Assembly: GCF_000814845.2 (NCBI RefSeq)
Contig: NZ_CP010431.2
Span: 4,030,001-4,094,000, forward strand
DNA: 64,000 bases
Source: Pandoraea sputorum
GTDB lineage: Bacteria > Pseudomonadota > Gammaproteobacteria > Burkholderiales > Burkholderiaceae
Direction of reading: 5' to 3'
The position numbers and the translations under genes were made by a program. Under the pieces are notes generated by a model. It saw only the letters and a program-made list of their open reading frames with translations. It ran no database searches and was not told the DNA's origin. Shown piece after piece: positions 40,828 to 49,952 of this stretch (positions are counted from its first letter, which is position 1; each line of letters starts with the position of its first letter).

Positions 40828-41535
40828 ATGCGCAAGTCTCTCGCTGCCGCTCTTCTGATTGCGACTGCCGCCAACGCCGCGTATGCCCAGTCGGGCGACG
40901 AATCCGCGCGTCAGGTTTCCGGCGTGCTGGGTCTGGAAGCGAACGCCACGAAGGAAGTCGAACAGGACACCGTGCACATCACCATGTCGGCGCAGGAGCA
41001 AGGTCCCGACGCGGCCACCGTCTCGCGCAACCTCACTCAGAAGGCAAACAAGGCGATGTCCGTCGCCAAGAGCCAGAGCGCTGTCGACGTGCAAACCGGC
41101 AACGTCTCGTTGTATCCGACGACCAACCGCGACGGCAAGATCACGGCCTGGCGCGGTCGCACCGAACTGCAAATGACGTCGAAGGATTTCGGCGCGGCGT
41201 CGCGTCTCGCGAGCCAGATTTCGGACCAGATGCAGATGGACGGCGTATCGTTCTCGCTCTCGCGAGAAGCGCAGGAGAAGACGCAGGCTGAGCTGACGAA
41301 TCAGGCGATTCAGGCGTTCCGTAATCAGGCGCAGAACAACGTGAAGGCGTTCGGTTACAGCGGCTACACGATCCGTCAGGTGCAGGTCGGCTCGAACGCG
41401 CCGATGATGCCGCGCCCGTACGCGATGAAGGCGATGGCCGTGAGCGCCAGCGCCGACGCGGCCCCGCCGATGCAATTCGAAGGCGGTAAGACGCAAGTGA
41501 CCGTCACGGTCTCGGGTACGGTGCAGATGAAGTAA
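40828..41535 (+). CDS. SIMPL-domain (DUF541) periplasmic protein
   Basis: A 235-residue secreted protein. Signal peptide 1-21 (ends ANAAYAQ), then a SIMPL domain with VLGLEANATKEVEQDTVHIT at its start and GKTQVTVTVSGTVQMK at its end. E. coli YggE, a relative, is linked to oxidative-stress tolerance; the molecular role is unknown. ATG 40828 has AAAAAGGAC upstream and directly precedes the signal peptide. Confidence 0.87.
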   Translation: MRKSLAAALLIATAANAAYAQSGDESARQVSGVLGLEANATKEVEQDTVHITMSAQEQGPDAATVSRNLTQKANKAMSVAKSQSAVDVQTGNVSLYPTTNRDGKITAWRGRTELQMTSKDFGAASRLASQISDQMQMDGVSFSLSREAQEKTQAELTNQAIQAFRNQAQNNVKAFGYSGYTIRQVQVGSNAPMMPRPYAMKAMAVSASADAAPPMQFEGGKTQVTVTVSGTVQMK

Positions 41536-41573
41536 GTGCGCCGTCCCGCAGACCTGCGGACAGTGCAAAAGAC

Positions 41574-41609
41574 AATGCCGCCTCTGAAGATCAGAGGCGG
41601 CATTTTTTT
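41574..41609 (+). terminator. Terminator of the SIMPL gene
   Basis: AATGCCGCCTCTGA (41574-41587) pairs with TCAGAGGCGGCATT (41591-41604), followed by a T-run. Its GC stem may also serve the convergent matB. Confidence 0.93.
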
Positions 41610-41645
41610 CTACGAATGTGTCCGTTCACAACGTCACATCGCAAC

Positions 41646-43178
41646 TCACTTGAAGCGCTCGCGCAGCAGATTCTTTTGCACCTTGCCCATCGTATTGCGC
41701 GGCAACTCCGCGACGACGTGCACGCGTTTGGGCACCTTGAAGTTGGCAATACGCTGCTTGAGGGCATCGATCACAGCGCGCTCATCGGGTGCCTGCGCGC
41801 CGGCGCGCGGCACGATCACCGCGACCACCGCCTCACCGAAATCCGGGTGCGGCACGCCGATCACGGCCGACTCGGCCACCCCATCCATCTCGTCGATGAA
41901 ACCCTCGATTTCCTTCGGGTAGACGTTGTATCCGCCGGAGATGATGAGATCCTTCGAGCGACCGACGATGTGCACGTAGCCGTCCTCATCGAACTTACCC
42001 ACATCGCCTGTCTTGAAGAAGCCGTCACCGGTGAATTCCTCGGCCGTCTTCTCCGGCATGCGCCAGTAGCCAGCGAAGACGTTCGGCCCCTTCACCTGAA
42101 TATGCCCGATGTCGCCCTGCGCACTGGGCTGGCCGTCGTCGCCGACCACACGCACACTCACGTCCGGCAGCGGCACGCCGACGGTGCCTGCACGGCGCAC
42201 CTTCGCAGCGTCGCCGTGATACGGATTCGAGACGAGCATTACTGTCTCCGACATGCCGTAACGCTCCAGAATCGTGTGCCCCGTGCGCTCGCTGAACGCA
42301 TCGAACGTCTCACGCAGCAGCGGCGCCGAGCCCGAGACGAACAAGCGCATATGGCGACACACTTCCCGATTCAGTCCCGGCTCGGCAAGCAGACGCACGT
42401 AATACGTCGGCACGCCCATGAACACAGTGGCCCTCGGCAGTTGATGCAACACTTCGCGCGCGTCGAACTTCGACAGCCAGATCATCTTGCTGCCGGAATA
42501 GAGCGCCGCGTGACTGGCGACGAACAATCCGTGCACGTGGAAGATCGGTAACGCGTGCAACAGAACGTCTCCACCTTCGCGCTCCCCCCAACCCCAGAAC
42601 GCATGCAGCACCCGCGTGTTGCTCGCGAGGTTGCCGTGCGAGAGCATCGCGCCCTTGCTGCGCCCTGTTGTCCCCGAGGTATAGAGAATGGCGGCCAGAT
42701 CATCCGGTGCACGCGGCACCGTCTCGAACGTGTCGCCAAACCAGGCCGCGCGCTCAAGCAGCGAGCCGGTCCGGTCGTCACCCAGCGTGAAGACGTGTTT
42801 CGCGCCGTTCGTGAAGGCAATCTTCGAAACCCAGCCAAAGTTCGACGGACTGCACACCACCACATCCGGCTCGGCATTCTCGACGAAATAGGCGATCTCA
42901 CCCTCGCGATAGGCCGTATTGAGCGGCAGATAGACGTACCCGGCACGCAGCGTGGCGAGATACAGCAACAGCGCTTCGGGAGACTTCTCGACCTGCACGG
43001 CAACGCGCGCCCCCGGCGTCAGATCCAGACTCGCGAGCAGGTTCGCGATACGTGCGCTGGCGTGCTCAAGGTCGCCCCAACTGTAGTAAAGCCCTTCGGG
43101 AGTCTCGATGGCGCACGCCGATTTGTCCGCAGGGAAGCGTTCGGCGAAGAGTCGATAGAGGTTGGCGTCTTGCGTCAT
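41646..43178 (-). CDS. matB: Malonyl-CoA synthetase
   Basis: A 510-residue acyl-adenylate-forming ligase, MatB family. It makes malonyl-CoA from malonate, CoA and ATP. The AMP-binding motif YTSGTTGRSKGAMLSH is at about 164-179. GYVYLPLNTAYRE, RYGMSETVMLVSNPY, KTGDVGKFDEDGYVHIVGR and the catalytic lysine region PRNTMGKVQKNLLRE follow. It is the last gene of the malonate operon, 86 bases after the enoyl-CoA hydratase gene. Confidence 0.9.
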   Translation of the reverse strand: MTQDANLYRLFAERFPADKSACAIETPEGLYYSWGDLEHASARIANLLASLDLTPGARVAVQVEKSPEALLLYLATLRAGYVYLPLNTAYREGEIAYFVENAEPDVVVCSPSNFGWVSKIAFTNGAKHVFTLGDDRTGSLLERAAWFGDTFETVPRAPDDLAAILYTSGTTGRSKGAMLSHGNLASNTRVLHAFWGWGEREGGDVLLHALPIFHVHGLFVASHAALYSGSKMIWLSKFDAREVLHQLPRATVFMGVPTYYVRLLAEPGLNREVCRHMRLFVSGSAPLLRETFDAFSERTGHTILERYGMSETVMLVSNPYHGDAAKVRRAGTVGVPLPDVSVRVVGDDGQPSAQGDIGHIQVKGPNVFAGYWRMPEKTAEEFTGDGFFKTGDVGKFDEDGYVHIVGRSKDLIISGGYNVYPKEIEGFIDEMDGVAESAVIGVPHPDFGEAVVAVIVPRAGAQAPDERAVIDALKQRIANFKVPKRVHVVAELPRNTMGKVQKNLLRERFK

Positions 43179-43264
43179 AAACAGAACCGGAAATCAATCA
43201 GAACGGGAAATGCGTCGATAAACATTGCACAAAGAAGGCGAAGCGCAAACGGCACACAAGGCGC

Positions 43265-44095
43265 TCAACGGCCTCGGAAATCGGGCGGTCGCTTTTCGAG
43301 AAACGCGGCCACGCCTTCGCGGTGATCGTGAGAGTCCCAGTAGGAGAATGCCCGTTGCCACTCCGCTTCGGACAGCGGCGGCACGGGCGGCGCGAGCCGG
43401 GCGATCAGCCACTTATTCAACTGCGCGGCGAGGGGCGCGCCGGCCGCGATGCGCCGAGCGCAAGTGTAGCCTGCCTCCTCGAGCGCCTCGTCGTCGACTA
43501 CGCGGGTCAGCAGGCCTTTCTCGCGCGCCTCACTCGCGCCGAACACCCGCCCTTCGAGCAGGATTTCGAGCGTCGCCGCACGACCGGCCAATGCCAGCAC
43601 GCCGCGCAACTCGCCCGGCGCCATCGGGAACCCAAGTTTGTTGATGGGCACGCCGAATCGCGCGCCCTGCGCCGCAATGCGCAAATCGCAGTGCGTGGCG
43701 ATCTCCATACCGCCGCCCACACAAACGCCCTCGATCAAAGCGACGCTCGGGTGACGGCAACGCGCCAGCGCATCGAGCGTCGGCCCGATGATCTCGCCGT
43801 GATAGCGACGCAACGTGTCATAGCTGCCGCGCTCGACCGGAAACTCCTCGATATCCGCCCCGGCGGCAAAGTTACCCTGCGCCCCGCGAACGACGATGGC
43901 ACGCACGCGCGAGTCCTCGTCGAGCGCCTGCACATGCCCGCGCAGCGCGCGCCACATCGCCACCGAGATGGCGTTGAGTTTGGTGGGATTGGAGAGCGTA
44001 AGCGTCACCAATCCTTCGTCGAGCAGACTGTCGTCGCGCAGCACTTCGCCCACTACTTCGTTCACACGAGTCTCCATGAGGTTATCCGTCGTCAC
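43265..44095 (-). CDS. Enoyl-CoA hydratase/isomerase in the malonate operon
   Basis: A 276-residue crotonase-fold protein with FAAGADIEEF and GVCVGGGMEIATHCDLRIAA forming the oxyanion hole. At the site of the second catalytic glutamate it reads KLGFPMAPGEL, so the acid may be displaced. It starts with GTG overlapping the mcd stop as GTGA, and an ATG at 44077 is an alternative; neither has a strong ribosome site. It is translationally coupled to malonyl-CoA decarboxylase, but its job in malonate use is not obvious. Confidence 0.8.
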   Translation of the reverse strand: MTTDNLMETRVNEVVGEVLRDDSLLDEGLVTLTLSNPTKLNAISVAMWRALRGHVQALDEDSRVRAIVVRGAQGNFAAGADIEEFPVERGSYDTLRRYHGEIIGPTLDALARCRHPSVALIEGVCVGGGMEIATHCDLRIAAQGARFGVPINKLGFPMAPGELRGVLALAGRAATLEILLEGRVFGASEAREKGLLTRVVDDEALEEAGYTCARRIAAGAPLAAQLNKWLIARLAPPVPPLSEAEWQRAFSYWDSHDHREGVAAFLEKRPPDFRGR

Positions 44096-45765
44096 AGAAG
44101 ACGCGACACCGCGCGCCCCAGCGCAGGCTCGCCATCGATGAGCCGTTGCAGGTTCGCGTCGAGTTCATCGGGTTCGTAAAGATAATTCACCATCATCCCG
44201 CATGACTGCTTCGCGCCTTTCTTCGAGAGATCGGCATGCCAGTTGATACGCTCCACACGCGCGCCATTCCCGAGATGGAACCGCGCGACAGGGTCTCGCG
44301 GCTGCCCGTGCACGGTCTCTCTAGCGAGATAGTGCGCCGCCAGCGCTTCGCCCAGCGCGCGCTGCAACGCCTGCCCGCTCTTGCGATCGGGAGACGCCTG
44401 CAACCACGCCATCATTTGCGTCCCCGACGCTTGCTTCGCCAGCGACGGCTCCTGCGCAAGCAACTTCACGCGCTTAGGCCCGAGGGCCTCGGCAAGCGCT
44501 TGCGCCGAGAGCTGCCGCAGCCAGTCGTTGAAGCCGGGAATCGGTGAGAGCGTTGCGAAGTTGCGCAGCTTCGGGAAGTCGACATGCAACTCGTCGATCA
44601 CACGCTTGAGCAGGAAGTTGCCGAAGCTCACGCCGCGAAGGCCCGGCTGCGTGTTCGAGATCGAATAGAAGATGGCCCATCGCACGCGTCGCAGGTCTTC
44701 GAGCGGTGCTTTTTCGTCGAGCAGCGAATGGACGTCCGCCGCCATCTCCGGCACGAATGCCACTTCGACGAAGATCAACGGCTCGCGCGACATACGGGGA
44801 TGGAAGAACGCGTAGCAGCGGCGGTCGGAATCGAGCCGGTTGCGCAAATCGGCCCACGACGAAATCTCGTGCACGGCCTCGTAGCGCATGAGCTTTTCGA
44901 GCAGCGACGCAGGCGAATCCCACGTGATCGGATGCAGCTCCAGCAGACCCACGTCGAACCAGGTCGAGAACAGGCTGCCCAGATCTTCTTCGAGCGCCGC
45001 CAATCCGGGCAGCGCCGCGCGATGACGCAGCATGTCGGCGCGCCAGCCGACGAGGAACGGGAGACCGTCCGGCAGCGCGTTGAAGCGCTTGAGGAACCGC
45101 ACGCGCGCGCTCCCCAACGCCCCGGCAAGACCGGTCGCCGCGTTGACAGCGCGACGAGCGTCCTTCGCAGCGTCCTTCGCAGCGTCCTTAGCGGCGTCCT
45201 TAGCGGCGTCCTTGCTGCTGTCCTTGATCGCGCCCTTGCCTTCGCCCCCAACCTCGCCATCGCTCGCGCAGATGTCAGCCACAACGGTGAGCAACGCCAG
45301 TTGTTCTTCGGCGGACGCCGCGCCGTAGCGCGCCATGAACTCACGCGCAGCCTCGTTGGCGGAAGAGTCCGTCAGACGCGCCGAAAAGCACTGGGCCAAC
45401 TGTCGGCGCAACGCGTTCTCCGCCCGCGCCGACAGCGGTGCGGCAACGACCTTGCCGTCGCCCTTACCGTCCCTGCCGTCCTTGCCGTCTTTCGGCGCAC
45501 CGCCCTGCCCGCCCGATTTACCGCGCCCGAACCACTGCCCGAGCCGCTCCCCGAGCGTCGGCTTGGGCGACGGCACCGGTGCGCTCACTTCCGGCGCACT
45601 CTCCGACGCACCGCGACCAGGCCCGGATGACGAGGCCAGCGAAGACGAAGACGACGAAGACGATGAGGGCGATGAGGGCGATGAGGGCGATGAAGACGCC
45701 GCCGCCATCGACGGACTCAGCGCTACGGGCACAGACATTGCGGACATGATCGGCTCATCCTTCAT
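44092..45765 (-). CDS. mcd: Malonyl-CoA decarboxylase
   Basis: A 557-residue MCD. It turns malonyl-CoA into acetyl-CoA and CO2. Catalytic-domain hallmarks are SISNTQPGLRGVSFGNFLL with its serine, and ARFHLGNGARVERINWHAD with its histidine. It is about 100 residues longer than usual (about 460) because of low-complexity parts: a serine-rich N-terminus (about 20-50), a GKD-rich stretch (about 85-105) and KDAA repeats (about 180-200) encoded by a DNA minisatellite. ATG 45765 has AGAGGAAACC upstream. Confidence 0.92.
   Translation of the reverse strand: MKDEPIMSAMSVPVALSPSMAAASSSPSSPSSPSSSSSSSSSLASSSGPGRGASESAPEVSAPVPSPKPTLGERLGQWFGRGKSGGQGGAPKDGKDGRDGKGDGKVVAAPLSARAENALRRQLAQCFSARLTDSSANEAAREFMARYGAASAEEQLALLTVVADICASDGEVGGEGKGAIKDSSKDAAKDAAKDAAKDAAKDARRAVNAATGLAGALGSARVRFLKRFNALPDGLPFLVGWRADMLRHRAALPGLAALEEDLGSLFSTWFDVGLLELHPITWDSPASLLEKLMRYEAVHEISSWADLRNRLDSDRRCYAFFHPRMSREPLIFVEVAFVPEMAADVHSLLDEKAPLEDLRRVRWAIFYSISNTQPGLRGVSFGNFLLKRVIDELHVDFPKLRNFATLSPIPGFNDWLRQLSAQALAEALGPKRVKLLAQEPSLAKQASGTQMMAWLQASPDRKSGQALQRALGEALAAHYLARETVHGQPRDPVARFHLGNGARVERINWHADLSKKGAKQSCGMMVNYLYEPDELDANLQRLIDGEPALGRAVSRLL
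45158..45229. repeat. 12-bp minisatellite inside mcd
   Basis: Six tandem 12-base units, from GCGTCCTTCGCA to CTGTCCTTGATC, with two pairs identical (45158-45181 and 45182-45205). They encode repeated KDAA on the minus strand. The unit is a multiple of three, so gain or loss of copies keeps frame. Copy number could vary between strains. Confidence 0.85.
45662..45688. repeat. 9-bp tandem repeat in the mcd N-terminus
   Basis: Three exact copies of GATGAGGGC encode Ser-Pro-Ser units on the minus strand, followed by further GATGAAGAC-like codons that give a poly-serine run. Confidence 0.85.
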
Positions 45766-45823
45766 GGTTTCCTCTCAAGGCACGGGGCTCGGTTAGGCTG
45801 CCGCCATTTCACGTGATCTCACG

Positions 45824-47167
45824 TCATCCCATCAGCCGGTCCGGCAGCCACAACGACAGACCGGGCATCAGACAGATGAGCACGACAGCCACCACCATCA
45901 ACACGACGAAAGGCATCACACCCCAGACGATGTCGCGCAGTGCGATATCGGGCGCGGTGTTCTTGATCACAAAGATGTTGAGTCCGACCGGCGGGTGAAT
46001 CAATCCCAGTTCCATGACAATTGTCATGACCACCCCGAACCACACCAGATCGAACCCGGCTGCGCGCAGCGGCGGCAAAATGATCGGCGCGGTCATGAGG
46101 ATGATGCTCACCGGCGGCAGAAAAAAGCCTAGCACGACCACCATCACCAGAATGGCGGCGAGCAGTACCCAGCGCGACAGTTGCAGCCCCACGATCCATT
46201 GCGCGGCCGACTGGCTGATGTGCAGATAGCTCATGACGTACGAGTAGAGCAGCGACATGCCGATGATGAACATGAGCATGGTCGACTCGCGCAACGTCCC
46301 TGTGAGAATCGGTGCGAGCTGACGCGGCTTCCACATCCGGTAGATCACGGCGATAAGCGCGAGCGCCAGCAGCCCGCCCAGCCCAGCCGTCTCCGATGGC
46401 GTTGCGTACCCGCCGTAGAGCGCCGCCATCACACCGATGAGCAGCGTGACGAACGGCAGCACGCGCGGCAGCAGCGCCAGCTTCTCGCGCATCGTGGCGG
46501 GCGGCTCGCTCGGGAACGGCGACGGCGTGCCGTCGCGTGCGAGCGCCAACTGCGCGTTGGCGTATTCCTTTCGATAGCGCCATGCCGCGTAGCACGAGAA
46601 CAGCCCCACGAGCAGCAGCGCAGGCACGATGCCCGCGAGGAACAGACGTCCGAGCGATTGCTCGGCGGCTACGGCATAGAGAATCATCGTGATCGACGGC
46701 GGCAGCAGAATCCCCAGCGTGCCGCCCGCCGCGATGATGCCCGCCGCAAACCCCGGCGAGTAACCGCGCTGACGCATCTCCGGAATCCCTGCGCTGCCGA
46801 TGGCAGAACACGTCGCCGGACTCGACCCTGCCATGGCGGCAAATAACCCGCACGCAAAGACGTTAGCGATGCCGAGTCCGCCCGGAATGCGTCGCATCCA
46901 TGCGTGCAGCGCAAGGTACAGATCCTGCCCCGCGCGCGACTTGCCGATGGCCGCGCCCTTGAGGATGAACAACGGAATCGACAGCAACGTGATGCTCGCC
47001 ATCTCCTCGTAGACGTTCTGCGTCACCGTATCGAGCGACGACGCTGGCATGAAGCCGAACATGAACGCCACCGCGACAGCCCCCAGCGCGAACGCGATGG
47101 GCATCCCCGAAAACATGACGACGAGCGTTGTGCCGCCATAAAGCAATCCGATCGTGAGCTCGCTCAT
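45824..47167 (-). CDS. dctM: TRAP transporter large permease
   Basis: A 447-residue DctM-family membrane protein with about twelve hydrophobic helices. The blocks LSIPLFILKGAAIGKS, GSAGIPEMRQRGYSPGFAAG, GIIAAGGTLGILLPPS and IHPPVGLNIFVIKN are typical. Together with DctQ and DctP it imports a dicarboxylate driven by sodium or proton gradient; malonate is inferred from the operon. Overlaps dctQ by four bases. Confidence 0.92.
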   Translation of the reverse strand: MSELTIGLLYGGTTLVVMFSGMPIAFALGAVAVAFMFGFMPASSLDTVTQNVYEEMASITLLSIPLFILKGAAIGKSRAGQDLYLALHAWMRRIPGGLGIANVFACGLFAAMAGSSPATCSAIGSAGIPEMRQRGYSPGFAAGIIAAGGTLGILLPPSITMILYAVAAEQSLGRLFLAGIVPALLLVGLFSCYAAWRYRKEYANAQLALARDGTPSPFPSEPPATMREKLALLPRVLPFVTLLIGVMAALYGGYATPSETAGLGGLLALALIAVIYRMWKPRQLAPILTGTLRESTMLMFIIGMSLLYSYVMSYLHISQSAAQWIVGLQLSRWVLLAAILVMVVVLGFFLPPVSIILMTAPIILPPLRAAGFDLVWFGVVMTIVMELGLIHPPVGLNIFVIKNTAPDIALRDIVWGVMPFVVLMVVAVVLICLMPGLSLWLPDRLMG

Positions 47168-47733
47168 GCGTGCCCTCCCGTGCCGTGCTGCGTAGTGCCT
47201 CTCATCTCACACGCCCCGATGGCCACTTGCAACAGCAACTGAACGGTGAGCAACGTCATGCCGAACGCCATCAGGCCGTAGGGAATCGCCAGCGGGGGCC
47301 CCCATGTCGAGCTGCTGGTCTGGCCGTCGACGTAAGCCTCCCAGAAAAGCGTCCACGACTTCCACGCGAAGAAGGCGCAGAACAGGAGCGTCAGGATGTC
47401 GACGAACCAACGTCGCACGCGATTCACGCGCGGCGAGAGCAGCGTCGTGATCGCCTCGATGCCGATGTGCCCGCGCAGATGCTGGACGTGCGCGGCCGAC
47501 ACGAAGGTCGCGCCGACCAGCAGGAACACAGCGGCCTCGTCCTGCCAGTCGGTCGCGAGCTTGAGCACGTGCCGCGCGAACACGCTGTAGCTGAGCACCA
47601 GCGCGGCCCCCACGAGCGCGAACATGCACACGACCATGAGCAGACGGCTCACGCCCTGCAAGAGGGCGTCGAGCCGTCGCAACGCACGCGAACGGGCGAC
47701 TGCCGGCTCCGCGCTCGCGACGGCCCCGCTCAT
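47164..47733 (-). CDS. dctQ: TRAP transporter small permease
   Basis: A 189-residue DctQ-type membrane protein with four hydrophobic helices (about 27-52, 65-85, 105-130 and 145-172). The segment TDWQDEAAVFLLVGATFVSAA carries the conserved acidic residue of the family. ATG 47733 overlaps the dctP stop as ATGA and its own stop overlaps dctM, so the three genes are coupled; the frame opens further upstream only through dctP. Confidence 0.9.
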   Translation of the reverse strand: MSGAVASAEPAVARSRALRRLDALLQGVSRLLMVVCMFALVGAALVLSYSVFARHVLKLATDWQDEAAVFLLVGATFVSAAHVQHLRGHIGIEAITTLLSPRVNRVRRWFVDILTLLFCAFFAWKSWTLFWEAYVDGQTSSSTWGPPLAIPYGLMAFGMTLLTVQLLLQVAIGACEMRGTTQHGTGGHA

Positions 47734-48775
47734 GCAGGCACCTTCTCGGCCAGCGCGAGCAGCTTCGCGCACGTATCCGACTTGCTCGCGTAATCCTTCC
47801 ACGCGGTGCGCCGGGCAATGTCGCGCCACTTCATCACGGTCGCCTCGTCGAGGTCATAGACCTTCGCGCCCGCCTTCGTGTAGACGCTCGCGATCTGCGC
47901 GTCGTCGGCCTTCGCCGCTTCCGTGCCGAACGCTTCAAGATCGGCCCCGACTTGCAGAATGACCTGTTGCTGATCTTTGGGCAGCTTGTCGAAGACCTGC
48001 TTCGACATGAGCAGCGGTTCCAGCATGAACCAGTACGACTTGTTGCGCCCGGTGGTCAGATGCTTCGAGACTTCTTCAAGACGGAACGACATCAGGCTGG
48101 TCGAGGACGTCATCGCGGCATCCATCGCGCCGGTCTGCATGGCCGCATACAACTCGTTCGACGGCAGCGAGATGACCGCAGCCCCCGCCTCCTTGAGCAT
48201 CATGTCCATCTCGCGGCTGCCGCCGCGCATCTTCAGGCCCTTGGCATCCTCAGGCGCAACAAGCGGCTTAGACCGGCTGGCCACCCCCCGGCCTGCCAGA
48301 CCCAACTCACGATCACGATGTCTTTCGCGGCGAGCACGTCGGTCAGCACCTTGCCGATCTCGCCGTTGCGCCAGGCGTTGCCCTGCGCGTACGAGGTCAC
48401 GAGACCCGGCATCAACCCGATGTTCAGTTCCCGGACTTCGCCGCCCGCGTACGGCAGCGGATACAGAGAGAGGTCGAGCGCCCCGCGACGCAACGCCGAG
48501 AACTGCGCGTTAGTCTTCATGAGCGAGCTGCCCGGATAGATCTGGAACTTCAGCGCGCCGTTGGTCCGCTTTTCGACTTCCTGAGCGAACTTGCGGCACA
48601 AACGGTCGCGAAAATCGCCTTCGGTCAGCGTGCCGCCGGGGAATTGATGGGAAATCTTGAGTGGGCCGGTCTGCGCGAATGCGCCGCCCCAAGGGCTGGC
48701 CAGACCACCGGTGACCAGCGCCGATGCGGCACCGAGCATGAGTTGCCGCCGCAGCGGGGAAGGTGTTGTCTCCAT
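47730..48775 (-). pseudogene. dctP: TRAP solute-binding protein (DctP), frameshifted in this sequence
   Basis: Two overlapping frames make up one periplasmic binding protein. The first (48775 down to 48233) carries a Tat-like signal with RRQLMLG and the N-lobe, ending correctly at VSWVWQAGG; the second resumes VASRSKPLVAPEDAKGLK and continues to 47730. The frame changes at the run of six C on the plus strand (48284-48289). One more base there would restore a single protein of about 348 residues. Without repair the product is a truncated 180-residue N-lobe. Sequencing error, true pseudogene or phase-variable switch are all possible. Confidence 0.85.
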
Positions 48776-48984
48776 GGCGTCTCCTGTCACTTTTGTCAGC
48801 GATGAACCTGCGAAGTCCGGTGCGTGACATCGCCCGAAGCCCGCTTCGCCAACCGCCGAAGACGGACGCCGGGTGCACCACCGGATCGCCGGCACTGCAT
48901 GTACGGATGACTGCTTTGTTTTTGAAGTTTCGAGTGCGCGAGTTGCCGCTCTCGGAATGAAATCGTATAGTTAAACAATCACGG

Positions 48985-48992
48985 TGTATACA
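48985..48992. promoter_or_regulatory. Probable operator of the malonate regulator
   Basis: The palindrome TGTATACA lies in the divergent region between dctP and the GntR gene. On the minus strand the context TTGTATACACC fits the FadR-subfamily pattern TnGTnnnACnA. It also resembles, as I recall it, the TCTTGTA/TACACGA site reported for rhizobial MatR. Confidence 0.6.
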
Positions 48993-49125
48993 AATCGACC
49001 CATTAAAAAATACACTTTTGGCGTTTACCCCGATCTTCAATGGGGAATTCGCGCGCTACTTTGGTAACCATGAATCCCCTACGACCCCCGATCACGGGAT
49101 CGAAACCCGACCGAGCGAGAGCGTC

Positions 49126-49797
49126 ATGACCGTAAAACCGAAACGATCGGAAGCGCTGCGACAGGCCATCGAGGAAAAGATTGCTGTGGGCGAGTACCCG
49201 CCCGGCATGCGACTCGACGAGGTCGAGCTGGCCACTGCGTTCGGTGTGTCGCGCACGCCATTGCGTGAAGCGCTGATTCAGTTGGCGTCGTCAGGTGTGA
49301 TCGAGATCCGGCCGCGCCGGGGCGCGGTCGTCGCGCAAATCGACCCGCAGCGGCTGTGCGAGATGTTCGAAGTGATGGCGGAGCTGGAGTCGATGTGCGG
49401 ACGGCTGGCGGCGCGCCGCATTACCGAAGATGAACTGGCCGAGCTGCGGCAGACGCACGAAGCCAGCCGCGCGGCGGCCGAGGCCCGCGACATCGACACA
49501 TATTACGAAGTCAACGCGCACTTCCACGCGCTCATCTATCAGGCGAGTCACAACGCCTATCTTCAGGAGACGGCGCTGCAACTACACCGGCGTTTGCGTG
49601 TGTACCGCCGTTTGCAACTGCGCGTGCGCGACCGGCCGCATCAGTCGTTCTCGGAACACGACGCCGTTTTTCGTGCGATCGAGGCAGGCGACGCGGACGC
49701 CGCGTCGGAGCATCTGCGCGGCCACGTCACGGTGCAAGGCGAGCGATTTGCAGACCTGATGGCGTCGCTGCATGCGCTGTCGCGCAAGGCAGGCTGA
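49126..49797 (+). CDS. matR: GntR-family regulator, FadR/FCD type, probable malonate regulator
   Basis: A 223-residue regulator. An N-terminal winged helix (about 8-75) contains VELATAFGVSRTPLREALIQL, and a helical FCD ligand domain (about 80-215) shows histidines at the metal-binding positions in NAHFHALIYQASHN, in the ASEHLRGH segment near the C-terminus and in FSEHDAV. It is divergent from the malonate TRAP/decarboxylase operon, so repression relieved by malonate or malonyl-CoA is inferred. ATG 49126 gives a normal family length; a TTG at 49018 could add 36 residues. Confidence 0.87.
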   Translation: MTVKPKRSEALRQAIEEKIAVGEYPPGMRLDEVELATAFGVSRTPLREALIQLASSGVIEIRPRRGAVVAQIDPQRLCEMFEVMAELESMCGRLAARRITEDELAELRQTHEASRAAAEARDIDTYYEVNAHFHALIYQASHNAYLQETALQLHRRLRVYRRLQLRVRDRPHQSFSEHDAVFRAIEAGDADAASEHLRGHVTVQGERFADLMASLHALSRKAG

Positions 49798-49867
49798 GTG
49801 CGGCGTACGTGGAGATTGTGGAAATCGACCGAGGCTAAGCCGGACCTTCACTGCCTCGACAGACGAA

Positions 49868-49905
49868 AAAACGGGCCGCCGACGCAATGTCCGGTGGCCC
49901 GTTTT
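49868..49905. terminator. Bidirectional terminator between matR and lgt
   Basis: AAAACGGGCC (49868-49877) pairs with GGCCCGTTTT (49896-49905) with an 18-base loop that can extend the stem; A- and T-runs flank it. It separates convergent genes. Confidence 0.85.
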
Positions 49906-49952
49906 GATTCGAAAAACCGATGGGCGCGAGCGCGCCGCAAGTCACTACGCGC

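Noticed and set aside
45158..45229. Possible CRISPR-like array
   Set aside because: Units are 12 bp, directly adjacent and coding; there are no spacers.
45438..45796. Acidic plus-strand frame (EDEDDEDDEG-like) opposite the mcd start
   Set aside because: It is the complement of the serine-rich repeat in mcd; repeat composition makes open frames on both strands.
48233..48305. Programmed frameshift in dctP
   Set aside because: No slippery heptamer with stimulatory structure is apparent and the binding protein family is not known to use recoding; a base-count difference in the C-run is simpler.
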